Both the position numbers and the translations under genes were made by a program. From Halalkalicoccus sp. CGA53 (GTDB taxonomy: Archaea > Halobacteriota > Halobacteria > Halobacteriales > Halalkalicoccaceae), in NCBI RefSeq assembly GCF_036429475.1, contig NZ_CP144125.1, positions 3,241,521-3,305,520 on the forward strand: a stretch of 64,000 nucleotides of DNA, in the 5' to 3' direction. Every line of letters starts with the position of its first letter. The stretch's first letter is position 1. The notes under the pieces were generated by a model. The model was not told the DNA's origin, searched no databases, and saw only the letters and a list, made by a program, of their open reading frames with translations. Shown here one piece after another: positions 8,040 through 16,379 of this stretch.

Positions 8040-9139
8040 TCTGACCGTTAGGATTGAATGCTAGTTTTCGATGGCAGAGCCCGCAGAAGAGCCATGAGTA
8101 ATCGGCGAGCATATCTCGAGCGGCATCTATCCGACGAGGAATTACACGACGCGATCAAGAAGGCGGACGATCGACGTGTCGTCCGCCGTCTCTGTTTCGT
8201 GCGGAATCTCTACGCAGGCGATACAATCGAAGAAGCTGCCTGGCGTGTCGGAGCGACCCAAGGAATCGGCAGTCAGTGGCTTCAACGATGGAACGAAAAC
8301 GCCCAAAATGGATTGATCCCGGGCTTCGGGGGCGGCCAGCCCCAGAAGCTCTCCCTCCAACAAGCACGAGATTTCCAACGCCTCCTCGAAGACGGCCAAC
8401 CCTGGACAACTGCCGAAATCAAACAGCTGATCGAAGACGAGTTCGGAATCAGCTATCATTCTGGCTCTATCCAGCGACTGCTCCGTAACACCTACCGTAT
8501 GTCCTACGCGATTCCACGTCCAGAGACGCCGTCCCGACCGGAGAATGCAGAAGAACTGCTCTCCGAGCGCCTCTTCCAGGCGCTCGGCGAGACAGCAGAT
8601 GACTCTCTCGAGGAGGCCGCTGATCCCGGCTATATTGGGCTTCTTTCGACGCGTCGTGGCCGATGCTGACGGATAATAAGCATCGAGTCTGGGCGTTCGG
8701 CACGCCCAGACTCGTCAAACAGATGCCGCAGGTGAAAACCGCCGCTGTTGGCTTCTAACCCGTGAACGGAACGAGCGTGCTCCGATCACTAGAGTCGTTG
8801 CATAAAGAGCGGATCGGCGAGGTGTTCGAGACGATCCGCGAGCAGAATCCGACCGGTCGGATTCTACTCGTCTTGGACAATTTCTCCTCGCACACGTGTA
8901 CCTACACACGTGAGAAGGCCGAAGAACTCGGTATCTCGCCGGTGTTTCTTCCAGTTGCCTCGCCGCATCTCCAACCAATCGAGCCGGTCTGGAACAGCCT
9001 GAAACGGTATCTCTCCCCGATATCGACCGAGAGCGCGGACGAGTTCCGCGCTCTCGTCGAAGCAACGTTCCTCGAACTGACACAGCGACTCAGCTCCTTC
9101 ATCGACATCAATCGCTTGTGCTAGACCCTAACGGTCAGA
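8040..9139 (+). mobile_element. IS630-family element
   Basis: The inverted repeat TCTGACCGTTAGG at 8040-8052 matches the reverse complement of 9127-9139 (CCTAACGGTCAGA) perfectly over 13 bases. The 1.1-kb length and the enclosed transposase fit IS630. The expected TA target duplication is not obvious at either edge, so the exact outer boundary may be off by a few bases. The transposase is broken. Confidence 0.8.
8094..9124 (+). pseudogene. IS630-family transposase with frameshift and internal stop
   Basis: The N-terminal half (MSNRRAYLERHLSDEELH...) carries a helix-turn-helix-like segment (TIEEAAWRVGATQGIGSQWL). A frameshift near 8630 ends it. The downstream frame reads DNKHRVWAFGTPRLVKQMPQ and then meets TAA at 8757-8759. 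It resumes as MNGTSVLRSLESLHKERIGE (from about 8762). This part holds the second and third catalytic residues, in LLVLDNFSSHT and HLQPIEPVWNSLKRYL. Perfect hairpins lie at 8162-8187 (9 bp), 8684-8714 (13 bp) and 9028-9056 (12 bp). Two lesions make it inactive. Confidence 0.85.
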
Positions 9140-9210
9140 GTGGTACCGAATGTTCAATACTGAAAGTCGTTGAATTAGATAGTACCTATTACGGACAATA
9201 TGTGGCTACC

Positions 9211-9220
9211 TTTATATTTT
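9211..9220 (+). promoter_or_regulatory. TATA box of the ParB-like paralogue 2
   Basis: TTTATATTTT is centred about 30 bases before ATG 9246. This is the spacing expected for an archaeal TATA box giving a leaderless or nearly leaderless mRNA. It decides the ATG over an in-frame TTG at 9219. Confidence 0.6.
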
Positions 9221-9245
9221 GAGTGGACATATACAGGCACAAAGT

Positions 9246-10100
9246 ATGGGGAGAGTTAACACAGCCATCCGTCTTGGTCAACACGGTGGGGTAAAACCAC
9301 TTCTTGATGAGACGGCCAAATACATCCATGAAGAGATTGTTAAAAAAGTTATCCGTCTACTATCCCGACTTGACGATCCTCGCCCGCTATATCGCAAGTA
9401 TGTGGCCTTCAGGCGCCGGCTTCAGCCACAAAAATTCACCGATGCGGACCCATTCAAGATCATCTGGGTAGATCCATCGGAAATCGAGTACGGCGAGAAA
9501 ACTACAACAGGGTATGGATGGGGGCGTGTTGAAGATGGCAATTGGGACCGATCCACCGAACTAATTGAAGGACTAGAGGGTATCACCGCCCATTTCAAAC
9601 ACGGCGTGCCCTGGACCGAAACGCAGCGATTCCAAAAAAAGGTAAATCGAATTCGGCGTGGGAAGACATCAAAAGGATGTGCAAGTGCTGAAGAGCTCGA
9701 AGCAAGGTATAAAGAGATCGATAAACTGTACGAGACGATCCGAAAAAATGGGTACCAGCCCCAACGCACAATCATTAAGGAAAATCCTTTAAAACACTCC
9801 CACTTGTTTTATAAATCGGGAGAAATTTTGCATCCTGAATTGGACGAAGTCAAAGTAACAATCGGCCGTGATGGTCAAATCTTACACAGACACGATGGTA
9901 GACACCGTCTCGCTATCGCGAAGTTATTAGATATTGAATCAATTCCGGTAGTTGTTAGGACACGCCACCTCCATTGGCAGGAGGTACGAGACGATTATGT
10001 TAACAAAATGAAGGGTAAAAGAGATAATTCTGATCGTTTCTCTCTTTATAAATGCCATCCCGATTTATACGATATTACCCAAGGTTCGACGGAGAAATAA
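9246..10100 (+). CDS. ParB/Srx-like protein of the glycan island, paralogue 2
   Basis: From ATG 9246 this encodes 284 residues. It repeats the family plan: FKIIWVDPSEIEYG, then EDGNWDR, ITAHFKHGVPWTETQRF, IDKLYETIRKNGYQP, VKVTIGRDGQILHRHDGRHR and LAIAKLLDIESIPVVV, then RTRHLHWQ, ending with a HPDLYDI tail like paralogue 1. The G-R-H-R block is the presumed nucleotide-binding motif of the ParB/sulfiredoxin fold. The decayed IS630 and IS6-like elements separate it from paralogue 1, so the pair may have been adjacent before the insertions. The substrate is unknown. A role in glycan modification is inferred from context. Confidence 0.7.
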   Translation: MGRVNTAIRLGQHGGVKPLLDETAKYIHEEIVKKVIRLLSRLDDPRPLYRKYVAFRRRLQPQKFTDADPFKIIWVDPSEIEYGEKTTTGYGWGRVEDGNWDRSTELIEGLEGITAHFKHGVPWTETQRFQKKVNRIRRGKTSKGCASAEELEARYKEIDKLYETIRKNGYQPQRTIIKENPLKHSHLFYKSGEILHPELDEVKVTIGRDGQILHRHDGRHRLAIAKLLDIESIPVVVRTRHLHWQEVRDDYVNKMKGKRDNSDRFSLYKCHPDLYDITQGSTEK

Positions 10101-10193
10101 TTACGTGAATTATTTTTTCAACCGATATTCGCTTCTCTACATGGTTTGCCCACAAGACACATATATTGAAATGGATATTCGAAAGGTGAACGT

Positions 10194-10397
10194 ATGGAGC
10201 CAATTAATAGCTTACAGACACAGCATCAGACCCTTCATTCGCGATTTAGGTACAACGATCGGCAATTAGAACACAGGGATCAAAATATAAGCGGTAGCAT
10301 CCGATTTCGTTCTTCACGAAATTGTTTGATAGTGAAGGGACCATTAAGAGCGTTTAGCGAACACATCCGGTGTAACTTAAAGAGTAATAGGGAATAA
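10194..10397 (+). CDS. Possible 67-residue ORF before the beta-helix gene
   Basis: ATG 10194 has a GGTGA five bases upstream (10185-10189) and a TATA-like CATATATTG at about 10161-10169. The frame stops two bases before the ATG of the beta-helix gene, so the two would be coupled. The peptide is basic and shows no domain. It may instead be the 5' leader of the next gene. Confidence 0.35.
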   Translation: MEPINSLQTQHQTLHSRFRYNDRQLEHRDQNISGSIRFRSSRNCLIVKGPLRAFSEHIRCNLKSNRE

Positions 10398-10399
10398 CT

Positions 10400-12940
10400 A
10401 TGAGTGACGAAACCGAACACAAGGGTTACAACAAACCTGATCACGGCGAGCAGGATTGGCACAACCCCCTAAATGAAAACTTTGTTCTCATCGATAGCGA
10501 CATTCACGAAATCGAACAACTGATCGAGGAAAGCGGTGACATTGGGGCGACAGCAAAATTCGAGAAGTTCCTTCATGATCCGACTGAAGCACCGGTTAAG
10601 GGCCCGATCACTGAAGCGTTCAATGCCGGGTCACTGGATCACTATGGCGACGAATCTACTGATTTGGACCGGTGGAGTCTAGTCACCTCGGATATCGAGG
10701 GAGACCATATGCTTCGTTTCGATGCACCGGACGGCCTCTCCGACACCGAATCCTATCATCTTATCAGTGACGTTTCCGAGACCCATCGGGGATTTAGCTA
10801 CTCCGCGTACGTGCGTGGCGAGGACAACGGCTCGAGAGGCGAGTTCGGCTTCGCCGTTCTTACCTCGTTCTCCGACGGTACGATCACAGATGGATTCGTC
10901 CTCAGAATGAACCTCGATCGAGATTCGATTGAGATCATGGAGTATAGCGATGGGTTTGTCGGTGGGACGACCGCAGACGTCAACCTCTCGGCAGACACGC
11001 TTTACCGCCTTGAACTCGATGTCGAGTTCGATGGTCGACTCATCGGCCGGATCTATGACACCGACGACAACGCATTGCAGGACTTGATCGTTGATCCAGA
11101 GCAGTCCGATGTCCACAACGGCGGCTTCGGCTGGTACGCTCGCGTCGGATCGGAGGATGAATGGGCCGAATATGACTTCCTGACAAAACAACCACTCGCA
11201 TCGACACCCGCCCGCGTGAGCGGGACGTCATCGAACGGCGGCGGGTCGATCGAAGGGACGGCCGCTCTCTCAACGGATATTTTGGTTTACGAGGATAACC
11301 CAGGAGAGTACGTTGTCCTCGATGATAGTGGTGATATAGTGCATAGCGGGTCGAACGCAGTAACAGCGCTCCAACAGGGTATCGACGCAACGCCGACACG
11401 AGGCACGATCTGCGTCCGGGGCCACTATAACCTCGATGATGAGATAGAAATCACTGACTATAAACATCTCATCGGCTACGGCGCGCACTTCGAGTGCACG
11501 ATGTCGAGCGACCCGCATATACAGTGCGTGGCTGGGACGGCCTCCTCAGGAATCGAAGTCACCGACATAGATTTCGGAGAAGAAGAGATACTCACACTGG
11601 AATCAACTAGTGGGATGGAGCCGGGCGATCTCTTAGAGTTTTACTCTGACGAGGAGATCGATCGGATCGGAACGGGCGACGAGCGTCCGCTGGGCGAACT
11701 GCATAAAATCCAGTCCGTTGATAGTGACCCCTTTTACGGTATCGCATCTGGCGAAGTCCTGTTGATGGACACAATGGAATGGGAGTATGACACATCCTAC
11801 GACATCCACGTCAATCATATCCCAGCCGATAGCGTCACGATAGAGGGGCTTCGGATGACCGGCCCGGAACCGCGCGAGAACTACCGAGCAATTCGTTGCC
11901 GGCAGCTCGAAAATCCCGTTATTGAATCCGTCGATCTGGAGACGTTCGGCGGTCGGGGCGTTATGATGGATAGGTCATATATGGGCGAGGTTCGGAACTC
12001 CCGGTTTTCGGATATGCGCGAACAGGGCGCTGGCTATGGCGTTTCGGTTCAGTACGGCTCGGCGCATACGAAGATCCACAACTGTCGGTTTTACGAGAAT
12101 CGTCACGGTGTCGCTCACGTCTCCGGTGGATCTAATTCGATGAACCGCCGGACGCACGTCTCCAATTGTCGGTTCCTTCGCGGACAGAGTTCGCAAATCG
12201 ACACCCACGGCGACGAGTGGAACTGTCGAATAAGCGATTGTATGTTCTCGCAACCGCGTAACTTTGCCATCCATACCGGAGCGCGCGAGATCGTCATCGA
12301 CGGCTGTGAGTTTTACTGCGGTGGGTCTGCTGGCCTCACTTCGGACCGTGGCGAGTGGGTCGATCAACGCATCATCTTCATCAACAACAAAGTCATTCGA
12401 GGTTCGCGGAACTGGCTCATGCGACTCGACGATGATGGTTACGACCTCATCAAGGTCCATAACAACGAGTTCTTTGACATCTCCGTCCCCGTTCTTCGCC
12501 CGACGACGAGCGAAAACATCGACCATATTCACTTCACTGACAACTTTATCAAGGGTATTAACAACCAAGTTCTGCATCTAGGGAACCTATCTGATGGGAA
12601 AATAGGCGAAGTGACAGTTTCGGGCAACTACTCGGAAAACTGCAACTCGACCATGTACCGATTCAGAAATATAAGAAACTTAAGGTTCACGAATAATGAG
12701 ATGGCCACACAGAGTGGCTTCAATTATATGATCGAACTCGAATCGGTTTCGGATTCGTTCATTGCGAACAACGTATTCAGAGACCATGGGAACAAGGGAG
12801 GGATCGAACTAAACGACGCTGAAGATTTCCAGAGCGAGAATAACGTCATCATGGGCAACGTTGGATATGATTTAGGTGACGATGTTATCGAGAATTCGTC
12901 GGCCGGTTCCCACGAGATCCTCAATAATTTCAATTTCTAG
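10400..12940 (+). CDS. Right-handed parallel beta-helix protein, tailspike-like
   Basis: This is an 846-residue acidic protein. The N-terminal EQDWHNPLNENFVLIDSDI (about 15-33) resembles the N-terminal motif of many phage tail-fibre and haloarchaeal surface proteins. Residues 75-255 look like a concanavalin/LamG-type beta-sandwich (RFDAPDGL, YSAYVRGE, DFLTKQP). A Ser/Gly linker (SGTSSNGGGS) follows. From about 300 to 840 there are irregular rungs of the pectate-lyase type with Asn and His stacks (IHNCRFYENRHG, VSNCRFLRG, ISDCMFSQ, IDGCEFYCG, FINNKVIRG, VHNNEFFD, FTNNEMATQ). It probably binds or cleaves a polysaccharide. No signal peptide, Tat motif or membrane anchor is visible, which is odd for a surface role. 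Confidence 0.75.
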   Translation: MSDETEHKGYNKPDHGEQDWHNPLNENFVLIDSDIHEIEQLIEESGDIGATAKFEKFLHDPTEAPVKGPITEAFNAGSLDHYGDESTDLDRWSLVTSDIEGDHMLRFDAPDGLSDTESYHLISDVSETHRGFSYSAYVRGEDNGSRGEFGFAVLTSFSDGTITDGFVLRMNLDRDSIEIMEYSDGFVGGTTADVNLSADTLYRLELDVEFDGRLIGRIYDTDDNALQDLIVDPEQSDVHNGGFGWYARVGSEDEWAEYDFLTKQPLASTPARVSGTSSNGGGSIEGTAALSTDILVYEDNPGEYVVLDDSGDIVHSGSNAVTALQQGIDATPTRGTICVRGHYNLDDEIEITDYKHLIGYGAHFECTMSSDPHIQCVAGTASSGIEVTDIDFGEEEILTLESTSGMEPGDLLEFYSDEEIDRIGTGDERPLGELHKIQSVDSDPFYGIASGEVLLMDTMEWEYDTSYDIHVNHIPADSVTIEGLRMTGPEPRENYRAIRCRQLENPVIESVDLETFGGRGVMMDRSYMGEVRNSRFSDMREQGAGYGVSVQYGSAHTKIHNCRFYENRHGVAHVSGGSNSMNRRTHVSNCRFLRGQSSQIDTHGDEWNCRISDCMFSQPRNFAIHTGAREIVIDGCEFYCGGSAGLTSDRGEWVDQRIIFINNKVIRGSRNWLMRLDDDGYDLIKVHNNEFFDISVPVLRPTTSENIDHIHFTDNFIKGINNQVLHLGNLSDGKIGEVTVSGNYSENCNSTMYRFRNIRNLRFTNNEMATQSGFNYMIELESVSDSFIANNVFRDHGNKGGIELNDAEDFQSENNVIMGNVGYDLGDDVIENSSAGSHEILNNFNF

Positions 12941-13625
12941 CTTCTAAGTTCGATATTCGTCGGATTTTTAGAATTGGCCATACTCTCAGAAATATTATGT
13001 AGGGCGCGCCAAATTCTACGGTTAAATACCCCTTCTCTACCCATGAGGAGAAAGTCGCGACTTTTTGGCCGGATCTTCTACAAGGACCACTTACTAATGG
13101 CTGACAATAAATTTAACGATCGGCCTACCATCGTATGATATTATCTTAATTTTCCCAACTAGAAATCATAGGGCTTATATCGGTTATTGGGATGTCATGT
13201 ATATGTATCATTGGTGTTTGGTTAAGCACAGGATGGCCTCGTGAAGGCACCAGCCACTCATTCATTGAGAAATTGGCGTGATTTCTCTGTTGACGAGCGT
13301 CACATGAGAGTGAGAAGAGTTCGGGTATCACAACCTCTCCCACGCAGTCTACCACGATAACTTTGTCAACAGAGCGAAGATTCTTGGTTCCTCCACTTAA
13401 CCGAACATCGATAGATATATAACCTTTGATATATGTCCCAATATGATTTGTATCCAAGACGTATTAGGCACATCCATCAAAGTGAGGTATCGATGTGTAT
13501 TGGACACGAGAACGTTTACAAAGCTTGAAAACCAATGTCTTATTAAAGTGGCCTAGTGAACCGATGAAAGTTGATAATTTAGAACTAAGCGGGATTAAAC
13601 AAAATTGAGAAGACACTACACAACA
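12941..13625. other. AT-rich intergenic region
   Basis: About 685 bases with no convincing gene. A 103-codon minus-strand frame at 13146-13457 has no recognisable family. Several short AT-rich stretches just before 13626 could hold the promoter of the glycosyltransferase. No repeats were recognised. Confidence 0.5.
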
Positions 13626-14573
13626 ATGTTAAACCATACTGTTAGTGTTATATTACCAACATACAATCGACCAGAACGCTTGCGATGCTCCGTTAAAAGC
13701 GTTCATAACCAAACCATCGATAATATTGAGTTAATCATCGTTGATGATCACTCTACACCATCGGCTAAAGAAGCGATTTCAGATGTTGATCTTAGTAGTA
13801 TTTCAGATATAGTTTACTTGAGGCATGATCGAAATATGGGACAGAACGTCGCAAGAAACACCGGAATCAAGGAAGCAGGGGGAGAGTTCATCGCCCTCTT
13901 GGACGATGATGATATTTGGTTAGAAGAGAAGCTGGAGCGACAACTAAATACGTTTCAACAATCAGATGATAAAGTTGGGGTCGTATTTACCGGGCATAAG
14001 CAAGTAAACGAACAGGGGGAAATCATAGGCTATAGTTCGTCCGACGCAAGCGGTGATCTAACCGAATATATACTCTCCGGTGGAGAACTATCGCCGACAT
14101 CGGGTATCATGGCCCGGATGGAGGCAGTTGAGAAGGGGGGACTATTTGATGAGAACTGTCCGCTTTACACAGATAAGGACTGGCTTCTCCAGCTATCTAC
14201 CTCTTGCACCTTCGAATCCATTCCTGATCCGCTTTTTATTAGACGAATAGGATCGCCAGATCGCATTAGTAATAACTTCGAAATGAAACGTGATGTCGCG
14301 ATTCCATACTGGATCGAGAAATACCGATCAATGGCTAGAGACCACGGTTGGGTCTGTGAGCGAAGGTTTATGTCCCAGATGATGTTTCATGTTGGTAGAT
14401 CAGGTGTGAAATACAAATATTTTTCTGACGCCAGGAAATACCTCTTTAAATCAATTCTTTACTATCCATTTCGTTTGGGACCTTATCTGTACTTTACAGT
14501 AGCACTATGCGGACCAAAGGGATACAGGCTAGGAATGAAGTACAAAAAGCTAGCTCTAAAACTAAATAAATAA
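13626..14573 (+). CDS. Family 2 glycosyltransferase
   Basis: A 315-residue GT-A enzyme starting at ATG 13626 (an in-frame TTG at 13605 seems less likely). It opens with HTVSVILPTYNRPERLRCSV, followed by ELIIVDDHSTPS. Then come the N-x-G-x-N-x-A-R motif in NMGQNVARNTGI, and FIALLDDDDIWLEEKL with the metal-binding D-x-D. Acceptor-side residues YTDKDWLLQLS follow near 180. The C-terminus is basic and amphipathic, probably membrane-associated. It would transfer a sugar from a nucleotide donor to a lipid-linked glycan. The gene stands alone between AT-rich spacers. Confidence 0.88.
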   Translation: MLNHTVSVILPTYNRPERLRCSVKSVHNQTIDNIELIIVDDHSTPSAKEAISDVDLSSISDIVYLRHDRNMGQNVARNTGIKEAGGEFIALLDDDDIWLEEKLERQLNTFQQSDDKVGVVFTGHKQVNEQGEIIGYSSSDASGDLTEYILSGGELSPTSGIMARMEAVEKGGLFDENCPLYTDKDWLLQLSTSCTFESIPDPLFIRRIGSPDRISNNFEMKRDVAIPYWIEKYRSMARDHGWVCERRFMSQMMFHVGRSGVKYKYFSDARKYLFKSILYYPFRLGPYLYFTVALCGPKGYRLGMKYKKLALKLNK

Positions 14574-15396
14574 ATTGAATACGCAGAATGATTATTATTC
14601 TATAAAAAAGTATTGATGTTGTCGATCCCTTATCAATATATAAATATTCTTACTCTCAGAAGTGATGAGAAATGCCAACCAAATAAATGGAGCGGTTGAA
14701 ATTTGTTTAGTATGAACACTTCACAAAAGCGTTAATTGAGGCGTTCACTTGCTGTGAAAGCGATAATCGGACCCGTCCTTGAGCAGACGGCATCAACAGA
14801 ATATCATGTTTGCTTTTGTGACGGAGATTGTTGGTAAGTCATAGCGCGATTTCGAGGATGGTTTTAATGCTTCTATCCCTAGTCTTCGTAGAAGCGGCGG
14901 CGGAGGTGAAAGGCTCAGAGGTATGGTGTGGATTCATCCTTTGAGATACCTCATAAAGTAAGAGCCAGGATCGCACCAGCTGGTCATGGCTCTTGCAGGT
15001 ACTCAGTGGACGTCTCCATCAACGTACTCGTCGTCACAATGGACGACCTATTCACCGGTACGCTTATCCGTAGAAGATTGTTGATACAGTTCGGTTCGTT
15101 CCTGACTGAGCCGAGGTTTGGATGTAGAGCGGTTCGTAGCCCATAGCTCAACTCTTGGCACTTAGCGGAAAATCGCAAGACTGCGCTCCATCAATCATGT
15201 GCTACGCAAGAGCGTCACCGGTAAAAGCGTGTCCTCATCCAGAGGTTCTCCGCGCGACGCTACGAGACACCTACTTGAATAGAACATCGTTCGTCGGGTG
15301 GCGTGTTCGCGTCACCCATGCCCGCTGTGACTTCCATCTACTGCAATAGTTGACCCAATCCTCAATCTAAGAGCGTTTTCCCTACGAACACATCAC
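14574..15396. other. Gene-poor spacer containing MITE copy B
   Basis: No convincing gene lies here. MITE copy B occupies 15061-15214. Around it, short open stretches such as 14928-15060 and 15224-15349 lack start signals and known motifs. They may be debris of an older gene or element. Confidence 0.5.
15061..15214. mobile_element. 154-bp MITE, copy B
   Basis: It has the same length as the copy at 4855-5008 and is clearly homologous along its length, including GTTGATACAGTTCGGTTC and AATCGCAAGACTGCGCTCCA. The exact 9-bp duplication TCACCGGTA flanks it at 15052-15060 and 15215-15223. Its left inverted repeat is more worn (CGCTTATCCGTAGAA) than the right (TGCTACGCAAGAGCG). Confidence 0.88.
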
Positions 15397-16164
15397 TTAT
15401 GATTGGTTTCTAGCCAGCGAGTTTAGTTCCCGTATAAGTGTTAGTTTTGTATTAGAAAGTGAGCCGGTATTATCAATCCTGACAACCGTTAATCCACGTT
15501 CTTCAGCCAGTTTTCCAACTGTTGAAACACACTTGGCCATAGTTGCAAACCGCTTTTTCCGCGAGTATTCCGAAAGCTTCTTCATGCTACTCGGTAGCCC
15601 CTCGGGTCGTCTCCGCGCCCTCTGATATCCTACCTCAGGTCTGACATCAACATGTACCAAGATCCTCGGCAAAGGGACCACGTTCATGTATTGGTCGACC
15701 AACCGCTTCTCAGGTTCATCGTTTCTACGTGAGAACATCGAAACCGCACCCATCGCGAATCCTTCATCAAAGACAATTGATGAGTCCTCGTCTTTGATAG
15801 CACCATAATGCACAGCTCTTCTGATCAACAATCGACGAACGCGGTCATGGTCGTCAACCTCGATTTCTTCTATGATTTGTTCGACAGTCTGTGCGAAATC
15901 CGGGTACTCAGTTGCGAAATTGTGGTATGAGTATACAGGCCTATTTCGGAGTCGTGGATATGCACGTAGAACATTTCTTCCAATTTTCCCTGGCAAACGT
16001 AAAAGCAATGGCATGATATTCTTCGCGGGTCCATCCATTACCGACTCAAAATAAACGTCCCTTGCGGCGCGTGCGTCTGGAATATTCCGAACTGCGGTTT
16101 TCGCGAGCGTTGATTTTCCGCTCCCAGAGATACCAATGAACTCGTAGTTGGAAGGGGAGGTCAT
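15397..16164 (-). CDS. P-loop kinase-like protein
   Basis: A 255-residue protein with a textbook Walker A loop at residues 11-19 (GISGSGKST) right after a first beta-strand, FIGI. SIVFDEGFAMG near 129-139 is Walker-B-like. A basic patch, YQRARRRPEGLPSSMKKL near 185-202, could be the LID of a small-molecule kinase. The size fits nucleoside or metabolite kinases rather than AAA+ machines. Similar proteins accompany archaeal and bacterial capsule genes, but the substrate is unknown. It lies 215 bases downstream of the membrane glycosyltransferase-like gene on the same strand. Confidence 0.65.
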   Translation of the reverse strand: MTSPSNYEFIGISGSGKSTLAKTAVRNIPDARAARDVYFESVMDGPAKNIMPLLLRLPGKIGRNVLRAYPRLRNRPVYSYHNFATEYPDFAQTVEQIIEEIEVDDHDRVRRLLIRRAVHYGAIKDEDSSIVFDEGFAMGAVSMFSRRNDEPEKRLVDQYMNVVPLPRILVHVDVRPEVGYQRARRRPEGLPSSMKKLSEYSRKKRFATMAKCVSTVGKLAEERGLTVVRIDNTGSLSNTKLTLIRELNSLARNQS

Positions 16165-16379
16165 GACGATGTTGTTTTGTTACGTGATATAAATCAGTTT
16201 GCTTCTTCAGAACCACTTTACTATTCATAGTTAAACAATATTGGACGTCAGCTCCTTTGTAGTTTTAGCTTTTTTTAGGGTATTTGTACAATATGTTACC
16301 TACAGGATGGTAGATTTTTATTACAAATTAACCCATTTTTTTCATAGGACTTTTCTAAATTGATAAGGTAATTTATTAA

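Noticed and set aside
13146-13457. Minus-strand 103-codon frame between the beta-helix and GT2 genes
   Set aside because: No recognisable domain, promoter or operon context. It is kept only as part of the intergenic note.
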